From the NCBI RefSeq assembly GCF_000429765.1, contig NZ_AUCM01000006.1:248001-312000 (forward strand): DNA of 64,000 bases, written 5' to 3'. The position numbers and the translations under genes are program-made. The stretch is from Gemmobacter nectariphilus DSM 15620. GTDB taxonomy: Bacteria > Pseudomonadota > Alphaproteobacteria > Rhodobacterales > Rhodobacteraceae. Positions 39,046 through 47,826 of this stretch are shown here, one piece after another (the first letter of the stretch is position 1; every line of letters starts with the position of its first letter). The notes under the pieces were generated by a model that saw only the letters and a list, made by a program, of their open reading frames with translations, ran no database searches and had not been told where the DNA came from.

Positions 39046-39513
39046 TCAGGCTTCGACGGTTTGCGCCACAATCGCCTGCGCCTCGACATCGCCGCCGCGG
39101 GCGATCTCGATCCGGCGCGGTTTCAGCGCCTCGGGCATTTCGCGGACCAGATCGATATGCAGCATCCCGTTTTCGTGGGTCGCGCCCGTCACCTTGACAT
39201 GATCGGCCAGCGCAAAGCGGCGTTCAAAGGCACGGGTTGCGATGCCGCGGTGCAGATAGGTCCGCTCGACGGTTTCGGGTGCCTTGCGGGCGGCGACGTG
39301 CAAGGTGTTTTCCTTGACTTCCACGGCCAGTTCGTCTGGGGCAAAGCCTGCAACCGCAATCGAGATGCGATAGGCGTGGTCAGCCGTCTTTTCGATGTTG
39401 TAGGGCGGATAGGTGGTGGCGGTATCGCCAACCAGCGCGCGATCCATCAGATCGGCGATGCGGTCAAAGCCGACGGTGGCACGGTACAGCGGGGCAAGAT
39501 CGAAATTGCGCAT
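39046..39513 (-). CDS. Hsp20/alpha-crystallin small heat-shock protein
   Basis: A 155-residue IbpA-type holdase. N-terminal MRNFDLAPLYRATVGFDRI, alpha-crystallin domain (about 33-125) from YNIEKTADHAYRISIAVAGF to the AFERRFAL...MLHIDL strands, and a C-terminal tail with an EALKPRRIEI motif. The start at 39513 has AGAGG 6 bases upstream. A strong RpoH-type promoter lies at 39601-39629, so heat induction is expected. Confidence 0.93.
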   Translation of the reverse strand: MRNFDLAPLYRATVGFDRIADLMDRALVGDTATTYPPYNIEKTADHAYRISIAVAGFAPDELAVEVKENTLHVAARKAPETVERTYLHRGIATRAFERRFALADHVKVTGATHENGMLHIDLVREMPEALKPRRIEIARGGDVEAQAIVAQTVEA

Positions 39514-39600
39514 GGTCATCCTCTTTGAGCGATGTCTGATGCCTTCCCGGCAGGGCAAGGCGGAGTGACCGGGCCCATTCGTGGCGCCCGGATACTTTTC

Positions 39601-39629
39601 AGTTGGGGAGGATGGATCGGCGTTTCAAG
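39601..39629 (-). promoter_or_regulatory. RpoH (sigma-32) promoter of hsp20
   Basis: On the minus strand CTTGAAA (39629-39623), a 14-base spacer and CCCCAACT (39608-39601). This nearly equals the sigma-32 consensus CTTGAAA-N(11-16)-CCCCATNT. It overlaps the last codons of the upstream CysQ-like gene. A leader of about 80 bases precedes the ATG. Confidence 0.75.
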
Positions 39630-40413
39630 ATGGCGCAAGCGCCCGCGCCATCAGCGCGCTGTGGAGCGCAGGCGGCGCCGCGATCACGCCATTCGCGCGC
39701 GGATCGGGGCGGTTGAAGCGCAGCGGCCCGCCGCCTGCGTCGGTGACGCGAGCGCCGCCGCGTTCAGCGATCAGGCTGGCGGCGGCGATGTCCCATTCCC
39801 AGGCCGGGCGAAAGGTGATCATCGCGTCATGGCGACCTTCGGCCACCAGGCACATCCGATAGGCCAGCGAAGGGCGGAAGCTGCGTTTCAGATCCGGCAC
39901 CCCGCCCGGCCAGTGGCTGGCGGCCATGTTGGGCGCGGTGGTCAGAACGCGCGCGCCGTGCGGATTGCTGGTGGCGCTGACGCGGACAGGGGTGCCGTTA
40001 TACAGCGCCGGCCCGTCACTATGGGCCGAATAGAGCCGTTTCAGCGCCGGCAGCCAGACCGCGCCCGCAATCATCCGGCCACCTTCGGCAATACCGGCGA
40101 CGATGGAAAACGTATCCTCGCCATTGATGAACCCGCGCGTGCCGTCGATCGGATCGACGATGAAGCAACGGGCGGCCGAAAGCCGTTCCACCGTATCGGC
40201 GCTTTCCTCGGACAGCCAGCCATAGCCGGGGCGTGCCCCCCGCAGCAGCGAGTCCAGCCGCTCGTTGACGGCAAGATCGGCTTCGGAGACCGGGCCGCCG
40301 TTGTCGGGCTTGTCCCAATGCTCGGGCTTGTGCCGCCAGTAGCGCATGGCAATCTCGCCCGCGTCCTGCACGGCATCGCACAGCAGGGCAAGATCGGCCT
40401 CAGGCGCCTGCAA
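39625..40413 (-). CDS. inositol monophosphatase superfamily, probable 3'(2'),5'-bisphosphate nucleotidase (CysQ-like)
   Basis: A 262-residue Mg-dependent Li-sensitive phosphatase. Metal motifs: Glu69-Glu70 in LSEESAD, DPIDGT (87-92), and WEWD (205-208). The SEESADTVERL...FIVDPIDGTRGF order is more CysQ-like (PAP hydrolysis) than SuhB-like, but substrate is not certain. It overlaps pmbA by 14 bases and would be co-translated with it. Confidence 0.82.
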   Translation of the reverse strand: MQAPEADLALLCDAVQDAGEIAMRYWRHKPEHWDKPDNGGPVSEADLAVNERLDSLLRGARPGYGWLSEESADTVERLSAARCFIVDPIDGTRGFINGEDTFSIVAGIAEGGRMIAGAVWLPALKRLYSAHSDGPALYNGTPVRVSATSNPHGARVLTTAPNMAASHWPGGVPDLKRSFRPSLAYRMCLVAEGRHDAMITFRPAWEWDIAAASLIAERGGARVTDAGGGPLRFNRPDPRANGVIAAPPALHSALMARALAPS

Positions 40414-41773
40414 GCGTCATTCCTTCGACCAGCAGGCTGGGCACCACGGTGGACAGATGCTGCCGCGCGTCATTCGCCGGGATGATCCGGCGCAGCATGT
40501 CGCGCAGGTTGCCGGCGATGGTGCATTCGTTGACGGCATGGGTGATCTGGCCGTTTTCCACCCAGAACCCGGTTGCGCCGCGCGAATAATCGCCTGTGTT
40601 GGGGTTGATCGTCGCGCCGATCATTGATGTGACCAGCAGCCCGCGCCCCATGTCGCGGATCAGATCGTTGCGGCTGGCGCTGCCCTGGGTCAGCGCGACA
40701 TTGCCGGGGCTGGGGGCCGGGGGGCCACCCGTGCCGCGCGCCGCGTTTCCGGTGCTGGTCAGGCCCAGCTTGCGGGCGGTGGCCAGATCAAGGATCCAGC
40801 CTTGCAGCACCCCGTCTTGCACCAGCGCGCGGCGGGCGGTCGGCAACCCCTCGCCGTCGAACGGGCGCGATCCGGCGATGCGCGGGCGGTGCGGATCTTC
40901 GATCAGGTCGATGCCGTCGGGCAGGACAGGCTGGCCCATCGCATCGCGCAGAAAGCTGGCGCCGCGGGCAATCGCGGTGCCGTTGATCGCGTTCAGCAGA
41001 TGGCCGATCAGCGAGCCGGCAATGCGTTCGTCGAACAGAACCGGAAAGCTGCCGGTCGGCGGTTTGGTCGCCCCCGCACGGGCCAGCGTGCGTTCGGCGG
41101 CCAGCAGGCCAACGCTTTCCGGGCTGGGCAGATCGGCGGCCCAGGCGCGGGATTCGCCGGCATAGTCGCGTTCCATCGCCCCGCCCGTGCCGGTGATCGC
41201 CACGCAAGATACTGCCCGCCCGGTGCGCCCGTAACCGCCCGAGAACCCGTTGCTGGCCGCCATGTGAAACGCCCGGCGCGAATAGCTGGCCGAGGCGCTT
41301 TCGACCTGCGAGATGCCGGCCTGCGACAGTGCCGCAGCCTCGGCGCGCAGGGCATCGTCTTGCAGGGCGGCGGCGCCGGGTTCGGGCGCAGGGTCCAGCA
41401 TTTCCAGCGCAGCCAGGTCCCAGCCCCGGGCTAGCTGGTCAGGATCGGCCAGCCCTGCGGTGGGGTCTTCGGGGGCTTCCCGCGCCATGGCGACGGCGCG
41501 TTCGGCCAGTCCGGCTATCACGGCGTCCGAGATGTCCGAGGCGGACACGCAGGCCTGCCGCCGACCGATCAGCACACGCAGGCCAATGTCGACGCCTTCG
41601 GCCCGTTCGGCCTGTTCCAGCTTGCCGCCGCGCACGTCAATCGACACCGACTGCCCGGCGACCGCCACGGCATCGGCTGCATCGGCGCCAGCCTTGCGGG
41701 CGGCGTCCAGCATCGCTTGGGTCAGCCGCTCCAGCGCGGCGGGGGTCAGGGCGGTATCGCGCGTGTCGGGCAA
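40400..41773 (-). CDS. pmbA: TldD/PmbA family metalloprotease subunit (PmbA/TldE type)
   Basis: A 457-residue protein. TldD-TldE form a heterodimer that degrades unfolded peptides; the zinc motif HExxxH is in TldD. This protein has the TldE layout: an N-terminal domain with VSIDVRGGKLEQAERAEGVDIGLRV and a C-terminal domain with NPNTGDYSRGATGFWVENG. No HExxxH is seen, as expected. The TldD partner is not in the window. Confidence 0.9.
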   Translation of the reverse strand: MPDTRDTALTPAALERLTQAMLDAARKAGADAADAVAVAGQSVSIDVRGGKLEQAERAEGVDIGLRVLIGRRQACVSASDISDAVIAGLAERAVAMAREAPEDPTAGLADPDQLARGWDLAALEMLDPAPEPGAAALQDDALRAEAAALSQAGISQVESASASYSRRAFHMAASNGFSGGYGRTGRAVSCVAITGTGGAMERDYAGESRAWAADLPSPESVGLLAAERTLARAGATKPPTGSFPVLFDERIAGSLIGHLLNAINGTAIARGASFLRDAMGQPVLPDGIDLIEDPHRPRIAGSRPFDGEGLPTARRALVQDGVLQGWILDLATARKLGLTSTGNAARGTGGPPAPSPGNVALTQGSASRNDLIRDMGRGLLVTSMIGATINPNTGDYSRGATGFWVENGQITHAVNECTIAGNLRDMLRRIIPANDARQHLSTVVPSLLVEGMTLAGA

Positions 41774-41837
41774 GGGGCGGCCTTTCCTGAGGGGGTGGCC
41801 CTGAGGTAACGCGCCGCCCCCCGCCTGTCCAGCCGCG

Positions 41838-43343
41838 TTACTGGATGCGCTGCCCGTTGGCGAGGATCTGGCCCTCGGGCGTCATCTCGATTTTCGAGGT
41901 CAGCGTATCGGGCCCGTCGCCGGGGCGGGCGAACAGGGCCAGCATCATGCGAATGCCCATGACCTGATCTTCGGGCACCAGTCCCAGCGCAACCAGATTG
42001 TCCAGCAGCGTATTGCCGCCGGTCAGCTTCAGATCCGCGCTGCCTGCCGGACGCGGCATGCCGGGGATGGTTTCCATGTCGGAGTTGTCAAAGGTGAAGG
42101 CGCCGGTCCCGGTCAGGTCAGCCCCCGCCGCGCGCAGGTGCAGCGTGTTCACCGTCAGCGCGTCGATCTGGCCGATGTCGGCATCGGGTTCCTGCGCGGC
42201 CTGGCTGGTCAGATCCGCGAACAGCGTCGCCTTGCCGGTGGCATCAAGCTCAACCGTCGCCGGATCGCGCGGCAGGCGGCCCTGGGGATCGACCATCGCC
42301 CAGACGCCTTCCGGCAGCGTCAAGTCGGCCAGCCGCATCAGAAAGGCAAAATCCGAGGGCGTTTCGGATTTGGTCAGCGGCATGGTCAGGCCCAGCCGGT
42401 ATTCGCTGGCGGTGACGCGGAAATCGGGGAACGGCATGCTGTCGCCCTCGGCGGTCAGGTCCAGCCCGCTCAGCCCGGCGGAATAGCTCAGGCCGGCCGG
42501 GGTCAGGCCGAAATCGACAGCGGTGCCGGAAAGCGTGCCGTTGACCTGGGTCGAGGCGCCCTTGTCGTTGAGGTTGAAGGCAAAGGCCGTCGGGCCGGTC
42601 GAATAGCTGCCCGAGCCGCGCAGACCCGCGTTCAGCATCGCCGGAAGTTCGGCGCCCGGTGCCATCATCGGCGGAACCGCGCCGGTGAACGCGGCGGTCA
42701 GCCCTTGTGCGCGCATGGTCATCAGCATGGTTCCGGTATCGTCCGGGTTTGCCGCATCGACCTTGGCGTCCAGCGTATCGGCGCTGAAATCATAGGTCAC
42801 ATCGGTGGTCTGCCCCGGCGTCAGGGCCGCGCCGCCCCTTAGCCCCGCCAGGGTGGCCGTCATGGTCATCGGCACTTCCTTGCCGTCCACCTTGGGCGGG
42901 ATCTGCGAAATCGTCATGGATTGCGCGGTGAAATCCAGCTTTGGCGCGTCCGCAGAGCCGCTGATGATCGCAACGTATCCCGACTGGTCCAGCCGCATGG
43001 TCATGTCCACCGGCTCGCTGTCAGGCTCGCTGACCTTCATCGACATCTCGATCGACGGCGACATCGTGACCTCGACCGTCCCGTCGCCTCGGTCGCGCAT
43101 CACGACTTGAGCGACCGGCGCGCGCAGTTCGGCCGTGCCCGACACCATGGCGCCAAGCACGCGGTCCAGGACCAGCCGGTCACCTTCGCGGCGCTGGCTT
43201 TCAGCGGTCAGGGTGTAGCCCATGTTCGTGGCCAGATCCTGCCAGACTGCCCAGGCCTGTTCCGGCGAGATATCCGCCTGCGCGGGCAGAACGCCTGTCA
43301 GAAGAATGGCCCCGGCGAAGCGGGTCTTGCGAAGCAGCGACAT
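41838..43343 (-). CDS. DUF2125 domain exported protein
   Basis: A 501-residue exported protein with a signal peptide (cleavage after VLPAQA, about residue 23) and a long beta-rich body matching DUF2125 of alphaproteobacteria. The start at 43343 has GAAAGG upstream and opens the signal. Function unknown; probably periplasmic or surface. It stands alone and divergent from the SDR gene. Confidence 0.8.
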   Translation of the reverse strand: MSLLRKTRFAGAILLTGVLPAQADISPEQAWAVWQDLATNMGYTLTAESQRREGDRLVLDRVLGAMVSGTAELRAPVAQVVMRDRGDGTVEVTMSPSIEMSMKVSEPDSEPVDMTMRLDQSGYVAIISGSADAPKLDFTAQSMTISQIPPKVDGKEVPMTMTATLAGLRGGAALTPGQTTDVTYDFSADTLDAKVDAANPDDTGTMLMTMRAQGLTAAFTGAVPPMMAPGAELPAMLNAGLRGSGSYSTGPTAFAFNLNDKGASTQVNGTLSGTAVDFGLTPAGLSYSAGLSGLDLTAEGDSMPFPDFRVTASEYRLGLTMPLTKSETPSDFAFLMRLADLTLPEGVWAMVDPQGRLPRDPATVELDATGKATLFADLTSQAAQEPDADIGQIDALTVNTLHLRAAGADLTGTGAFTFDNSDMETIPGMPRPAGSADLKLTGGNTLLDNLVALGLVPEDQVMGIRMMLALFARPGDGPDTLTSKIEMTPEGQILANGQRIQ

Positions 43344-43472
43344 ATCAATGCCTTTCGGAGCAGCAGGTCTTGGTCCAGCATCCCAGCAGGCAAGGGGGCG
43401 GTCAAGCGGGTTGCAGGGCGCACAGGCCGGCCCTAACCTGCGGCGCGACAGCGGCAGGGAAGGAGCACAAGA

Positions 43473-44228
43473 ATGGCGGAACTTGAGGGCAAGCTGGTGG
43501 CAATCACCGGCGCTGCGCGGGGCATCGGGGCGGCTGCAGCGCGGGCCTTTGTGGCCAAGGGCGCGCGGGTGGCGCTGATCTCGCGCGATGCGGCGGCGCT
43601 CAAGGTGCTTGCGGCCGATCTTGGCCGCGGGGCGCTGGCCTTTCCCTGCGATGTGTCCGACGCGGCGGCACTGAAGACCGCGCTGTCTCAGGCCGAGGTG
43701 GCGCTGGGGCCGCTGGAGGTTCTGGTGAACAACGCCGGTGTCATTGACCCGATCGCCCATATCGCCGATGCCAGCCCCGCAGCCTTTGCGCGGGCAGTGT
43801 CGGTGAACCTGAACGGTGTCTTCAACGGGATGCACGCGGCCCTGCCGGGGATGATCGCGCGCGGGCGCGGCACCATTCTGACCATCGGCTCCGGCGCGGC
43901 GCACAACCCGCAAGAGGGCTGGGCGGCCTATTGCTCCTCCAAGGCCGGGGCCTACATGCTGACCCGCGCCGCGCATCTCGAGGCGGGGCCGGCGGGCGTG
44001 CGGGTGATCTCGCTCTCGCCCGGCACGGTTGCAACCGACATGCAGGCGGCGATCAAGGCCAGCGGGGTGAATCCGGTCAGCCAGCTGGACTGGTCGGTCC
44101 ATATTCCGCCCGAATGGCCCGCTCAGGCGCTGGTCTGGCTGTGCGGGCCGGGGGGCGATGCCTATCTGGGGCAAGAGGTCTCGCTGCGCGATGAGGCGGT
44201 GCGGCAGGCGGTCGGGGTGGTGAAATGA
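43473..44228 (+). CDS. short-chain dehydrogenase/reductase
   Basis: A 251-residue classical SDR. Cofactor motif TGAARGIG (12-19), NNAG (86-89), catalytic Ser140, Tyr153 and Lys157 (YCSSK). An Arg after the second strand (SRD) suggests NADP(H). AGGAG lies before the ATG. Overlaps the crotonase-like gene by ATGA, so both probably act on one CoA- or keto-type substrate. The substrate is not known. Confidence 0.9.
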   Translation: MAELEGKLVAITGAARGIGAAAARAFVAKGARVALISRDAAALKVLAADLGRGALAFPCDVSDAAALKTALSQAEVALGPLEVLVNNAGVIDPIAHIADASPAAFARAVSVNLNGVFNGMHAALPGMIARGRGTILTIGSGAAHNPQEGWAAYCSSKAGAYMLTRAAHLEAGPAGVRVISLSPGTVATDMQAAIKASGVNPVSQLDWSVHIPPEWPAQALVWLCGPGGDAYLGQEVSLRDEAVRQAVGVVK

Positions 44229-44842
44229 TCCGGCTGGAGACTGACGGCGGGCTGTGGATGGCGATCATCGACCGCCCGGACAAGGCGAATTCCGTGACGG
44301 CGGAGATGCTGGCCGAATTGCGCGACATTGCCCGGCGGGCGGCCGCCGAGGGGGCAGCGGTGCTGGTGCTGACCGGCATCGGCAAGGTGTTTTCCGCCGG
44401 CGCAGATCTGGAGGCCGCGCGGGCCGGCCTTGCCGTCTCGCCGCTGTGGGAAGAGCTGTCGGGCGCGATTGCCGCCTTTCCGGGCCTGACGATTGCGGCG
44501 CTGAACGGCACGCTGGCCGGTGGGTCGATGGGTATGGCGCTGGCCTGCGATATCCGTCTGGGTGTGCCGGGGATGAAGGTGTTCTATCCGGTGATGAAGC
44601 TGGGCTATCTGCCGCAGCCGTCCGATCCGGGGCGGCTGGCCGCGCTGGTCGGGCCCGCGCGGGCCAAGATGATCCTGATGGGCGGGCAAAAGGTCGACGC
44701 GGACGAGGCGCTGGCCTGGGGCCTGCTGGACCGTCTGGTCGCCCCCGAGGCGCTGGTGGAAACCGCAAAGGCGCTGGCGGCCGATGTTCTGGCCGCCAGG
44801 CCGGGCCATGCGGCGGCGATCAAGCGGATGATCCCGGGCTGA
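44225..44842 (+). CDS. crotonase/enoyl-CoA hydratase-like protein lacking catalytic glutamates
   Basis: A 205-residue crotonase-fold protein, shorter than usual hydratases (about 260). Oxyanion-hole segments are present (VFSAGADL and LNGTLAGGSMGMALACD). At the two positions of the hydratase Glu pair (GGGCE and GQPE in rat enzyme) it reads GSMG and YPVM, so both acids appear missing. It may be an isomerase, hydrolase or non-catalytic member. It is translationally coupled to the SDR. Confidence 0.8.
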   Translation: MIRLETDGGLWMAIIDRPDKANSVTAEMLAELRDIARRAAAEGAAVLVLTGIGKVFSAGADLEAARAGLAVSPLWEELSGAIAAFPGLTIAALNGTLAGGSMGMALACDIRLGVPGMKVFYPVMKLGYLPQPSDPGRLAALVGPARAKMILMGGQKVDADEALAWGLLDRLVAPEALVETAKALAADVLAARPGHAAAIKRMIPG

Positions 44843-44907
44843 AAGCTGTTGCCTTGCAGGCCGTGCGGGACTATGCAGCGGCCGTTTGTCCTGACCTGAC
44901 CGGCAGG

Positions 44908-44958
44908 ACCGGGGGTTTTGCACCCCCGGACCCCCGCAGGATATTTTCAGACAGATGA
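44908..44958 (+). repeat. dispersed intergenic repeat, copy E
   Basis: CCGGGGG/CCCCCGG hairpin, ACCCCCGCA, core GGATATTT and tail TCAGACAGATGAATGG. The first 35 bases are nearly identical to copy A and the tail to copies B, D and G. It lies between the crotonase gene and pyrF; the tail ends about 30 bases before the pyrF ATG. Confidence 0.8.
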
Positions 44959-44987
44959 ATGGCAACAGAAGCGCTGGAGGCTTGGGA

Positions 44988-45704
44988 ATGGCGGATGAAC
45001 GGCTGATCGTGGCGCTGGATGTGCCGAATGCGCTGGCAGGGCTGGAAATGGCGCGGCGCATTGGCGATGCGGTAGATTTCTACAAGATCGGGCTGGGAAT
45101 GCTGACCGGCGGCGGGCTGGCGCTGGCCAACGAGCTGAAGCAGGAACATGGCAAGCGCGTGTTCCTGGACATGAAGCTGTTCGATATTGGCGCGACCATC
45201 GAGGCGGCGGTTCGCGGGCTGGCGCAATACGATCTGGATTTCCTGACCGTGCATGGCGATCCGCAGGTGGTGCGCGCGGCGATGGAAGGCAAACGCGGCA
45301 AGGACATGAAGATCCTTGCGGTGACGGTGCTGACCTCGCTGGACCGGGCGGATCTGGATGCGAACCTGATCCGTGCCGGGGATCTGCGCGAAATCACGCT
45401 GGAACGCGCAGCGCGGGCCTTTGAGGCCGGCGCGGATGGTGTGATCACCAGCCCGCAAGAGGCGGCCGGCATCCGCGCGCTGCCCCAGGCCGCCGGGCGG
45501 CTGATCGTGACGCCGGGGGTGCGTCCGGCCGGTGCGGATGCGGGCGATCAGAAGCGCATTGCAACCCCGGCACAGGCGGTTGCGGACGGGGCCGACCATA
45601 TCGTCGTCGGCCGCCCGGTATGGACAGCCGCCAATCCGCGCGCCGCGGCCATGGCGATCAATGCCGAACTGGCCAGCCCTCAGGCGAAGCGGCCGAACCG
45701 CTGA
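44988..45704 (+). CDS. pyrF: orotidine-5'-phosphate decarboxylase
   Basis: Last step of UMP synthesis. 238 residues, TIM barrel. The catalytic D-x-K-x-x-D is seen in FLDMKLFDI. The C-terminal phosphate loop TPGVRP and GADHIVVGRPV are intact. The ATG at 44988 has GGAGG 8 bases upstream; an ATG at 44955 lies within the repeat tail and is not used. Confidence 0.96.
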   Translation: MADERLIVALDVPNALAGLEMARRIGDAVDFYKIGLGMLTGGGLALANELKQEHGKRVFLDMKLFDIGATIEAAVRGLAQYDLDFLTVHGDPQVVRAAMEGKRGKDMKILAVTVLTSLDRADLDANLIRAGDLREITLERAARAFEAGADGVITSPQEAAGIRALPQAAGRLIVTPGVRPAGADAGDQKRIATPAQAVADGADHIVVGRPVWTAANPRAAAMAINAELASPQAKRPNR

Positions 45705-45720
45705 TCGGCGGCGGATGGTG

Positions 45721-45746
45721 ATCGCTGGCCCGAAGGGGCCGGCGAT
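45721..45746. terminator. hairpin between pyrF and the AprI/SH3-like gene
   Basis: An 11-bp stem with one GU pair, ATCGCTGGCCC-GAAG-GGGCCGGCGAT, lies 16 bases after the pyrF stop between two convergent genes. T-tract is weak. Confidence 0.5.
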
Positions 45747-45770
45747 TTCGGCCGATCCGGCGCAAGGCGG

Positions 45771-46529
45771 TCAGCGGCAGGTGTTCGTCGCATAGACGGT
45801 CTTGTCGTCCTGCTTGAGCAGATAGCCGGCCCCGCTGTCGGTTTGCACCCCGCACCACAGACGGCCCTGTTCATCCTCGGAACAGAAGGTGATGGTCAGG
45901 CAGGTGCCTGCCTCGGCCCGGCCGATCACGCTCGAGCCGCTGGTGGTGCCCTGATCGCGCAGGTTCATCCGGGTCAGCACCTGAAGCTTGCCGCCATCGG
46001 GCGGGCCAAGATCGGCCTGATCGACGCATTCGCCCTCGCGCCCGGCATAGGACAGGCAATCGCCCTGCCTGACGACCTCGGCCAGCGGCTCGTCGGCTTC
46101 GGCCTCGGCTTCGCCGTCGGGCTCGGTCGGGTTGATCGCCTCGCCTGTCGCAAGGCCGGTCATCGGATCGGTGATGCCCATCGGCCCCGATTTGTGTTCC
46201 AGCCGCAGGGTACCGCCCGCGCGCAGCTTGCCGGTGAACACGCCATCGGCCTGGCGGCTGACGGTGCCGACCAGATCGACCCCATCGAGCGTCGAATACA
46301 GCACGACGACCGCGCCTTCCTCGTTCAGGGCATAGCCGGTGATCTTGCCAACGTCGGGGCCGCAATCCGCATCGCCCCGATCGACGAAGAAGATGCCGTC
46401 ATCCACCGCCTCGGGGATGAACGACACCTCGCAGCCCCCGGATTCGGCAATCAGCGACCAGACGCCGGTTTCGGCCCGGGCCAGCGTTGCGGGCAGGGCG
46501 GCAAGCAGGGCAAGGACAGCAAGGCGCAT
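45771..46529 (-). CDS. exported protein, AprI/Inh-like N-terminal domain plus SH3-like C-terminal domain
   Basis: A 252-residue exported protein. Signal peptide of about 19 residues (cleavage after LARA). The first half (ETGVWSLIAESGGCEVSF...DGIFFVDRGDADC...ITGYAL) resembles the AprI/Inh protease-inhibitor beta barrel. An acidic linker (EPDGEAEAEADEP) follows. The last 85 residues (LQVLTRMNLRDQ...GTCLTITFC...LWCGVQTDSGAGYLL) look like a bacterial SH3 domain. Eight cysteines suggest disulfides. Function unknown. Confidence 0.7.
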   Translation of the reverse strand: MRLAVLALLAALPATLARAETGVWSLIAESGGCEVSFIPEAVDDGIFFVDRGDADCGPDVGKITGYALNEEGAVVVLYSTLDGVDLVGTVSRQADGVFTGKLRAGGTLRLEHKSGPMGITDPMTGLATGEAINPTEPDGEAEAEADEPLAEVVRQGDCLSYAGREGECVDQADLGPPDGGKLQVLTRMNLRDQGTTSGSSVIGRAEAGTCLTITFCSEDEQGRLWCGVQTDSGAGYLLKQDDKTVYATNTCR

Positions 46530-46622
46530 ATGAAATCCCCGTCGTGGCCGCGGTCGCGGCGGATGGCGGCAGTCTTGCGAGCAGCCGGGCCCCGGGTCAA
46601 GCGTGCCGATCATATGGGCGGT

Positions 46623-46889
46623 TCAGTTGTCGTTGATGTCGTGGCGAATGATCTTCACATGGCCTGCGCGGCGCCCCAGCAGGCGGCGCATCGCCGCCCA
46701 GGCCAGCAGCGACAGCGCGGCAAAGATCATCAGCGCCACCGCAAGGCTGCCGGGAACCGCCAGCGCCACAAGGCCGCCCGTCAGCACCGCGCCGATGGCA
46801 AAGCCCAGGAAGATATAGCCGGGCGCCAGCAGCTCCAGCACCCCGATGGCAACGCCGGCCGCCACCCACAGCCACCAGTTCATCCACAT
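46623..46889 (-). CDS. NfeD family protein, short membrane form
   Basis: An 88-residue membrane protein with two or three hydrophobic segments and a short basic tail, of the NfeD type without the protease half or OB domain. It follows the SPFH gene with a 1-base gap; NfeD and SPFH proteins work as pairs in membrane microdomains. The start is ATG at 46889 or 46883. Confidence 0.8.
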   Translation of the reverse strand: MWMNWWLWVAAGVAIGVLELLAPGYIFLGFAIGAVLTGGLVALAVPGSLAVALMIFAALSLLAWAAMRRLLGRRAGHVKIIRHDINDN

Positions 46890-46890
46890 C

Positions 46891-47769
46891 TCAGCGCCCT
46901 TTCAGCAGCTTGAACGCATCGCCAAAGGCGGCAACGGCATCGGCTGGCAGGATGATCGTCTGCTTGCCGTCGCCCTGGGCGACCTTGGCCAATGCCTCGA
47001 CCTGTTTCAGGGCAACCTGATACTGCGCGGCCTCGATCCCGTTTTCGCGGATCGCTTCGGCCACGACCTTGGTTGCATAGGCTTCGGCATCGGCCTGGAT
47101 GCGGCGGGCCTCGGCCACCTGTTTGGCGGCGTAAAGTTCGGCATCGGCCTGCAGTTCGACCGCGCGCTTCTTGCCCTCGGCCTCGGTGACCTGAGCGCGG
47201 CGGGCGCGTTCGGCGTTCAGCTGTTGCAGCATGGCGGCGCGGGTCGCCTCGTCCAGGTTCACGTCCAGGATCTCGGCCCGCGTCACCTCGATCCCCCAGT
47301 CGTCGACCATGTTTTCCAGGTTCTCGCGGATGCGCTGGATCAGCCGGGCGCGGTTTGATTGCACCTCGTCCAGTTCCATCGTGCCGATCTCGGCCCGCAC
47401 GATCCCGGCCACGGTGGCGGCAATCGCGGCATCGACATCGCGGATGCGGTAGACGGTCTTTTCCGGCTCGATGATGCGGTAGAACACGCTGGTTTCCACT
47501 TGCACCAGCACGTTGTCTGCCGTGATCGCATCTTGCCGGCTGGTCGGCAGCTGACGTTCCAGGATCGAGATCTTGTGTGCCACGGAATCGAAGAACGGCA
47601 CGATCAGGTTGAGCCCCGGCCCCAGCACCGATTGCAGCCGGCCAAAGCGTTCGACCACGAATTTCTCGGATTGCGGCACGACACGCACCGCCAGAAAGAC
47701 GGTGACGATCAGCAGGGCCGCGATGGCCAGATAGACAATGTTCGCACCAATGAACGCTTCGAAACCCAT
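46891..47769 (-). CDS. SPFH/stomatin-like band 7 protein (QmcA type)
   Basis: A 292-residue membrane scaffold. An N-terminal membrane helix (about 7-27) is followed by the SPFH domain (VPQSEKFVVERFGRLQSVLGPGLN, and SRQDAITADNVLVQVETSVFYRI). A long Ala/Glu-rich coiled coil (AERARRAQVTEAEGKKRAVELQADAEL) leads to the tail. AGGAGAG before the ATG at 47769. With NfeD it forms a conserved pair linked to quality control of membrane proteins. Confidence 0.9.
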   Translation of the reverse strand: MGFEAFIGANIVYLAIAALLIVTVFLAVRVVPQSEKFVVERFGRLQSVLGPGLNLIVPFFDSVAHKISILERQLPTSRQDAITADNVLVQVETSVFYRIIEPEKTVYRIRDVDAAIAATVAGIVRAEIGTMELDEVQSNRARLIQRIRENLENMVDDWGIEVTRAEILDVNLDEATRAAMLQQLNAERARRAQVTEAEGKKRAVELQADAELYAAKQVAEARRIQADAEAYATKVVAEAIRENGIEAAQYQVALKQVEALAKVAQGDGKQTIILPADAVAAFGDAFKLLKGR

Positions 47770-47826
47770 GAGACTCTCCTTGACTATGCGCCGCATGGTG
47801 ACACCCGTGCGCGCGGATGCAAGGGG

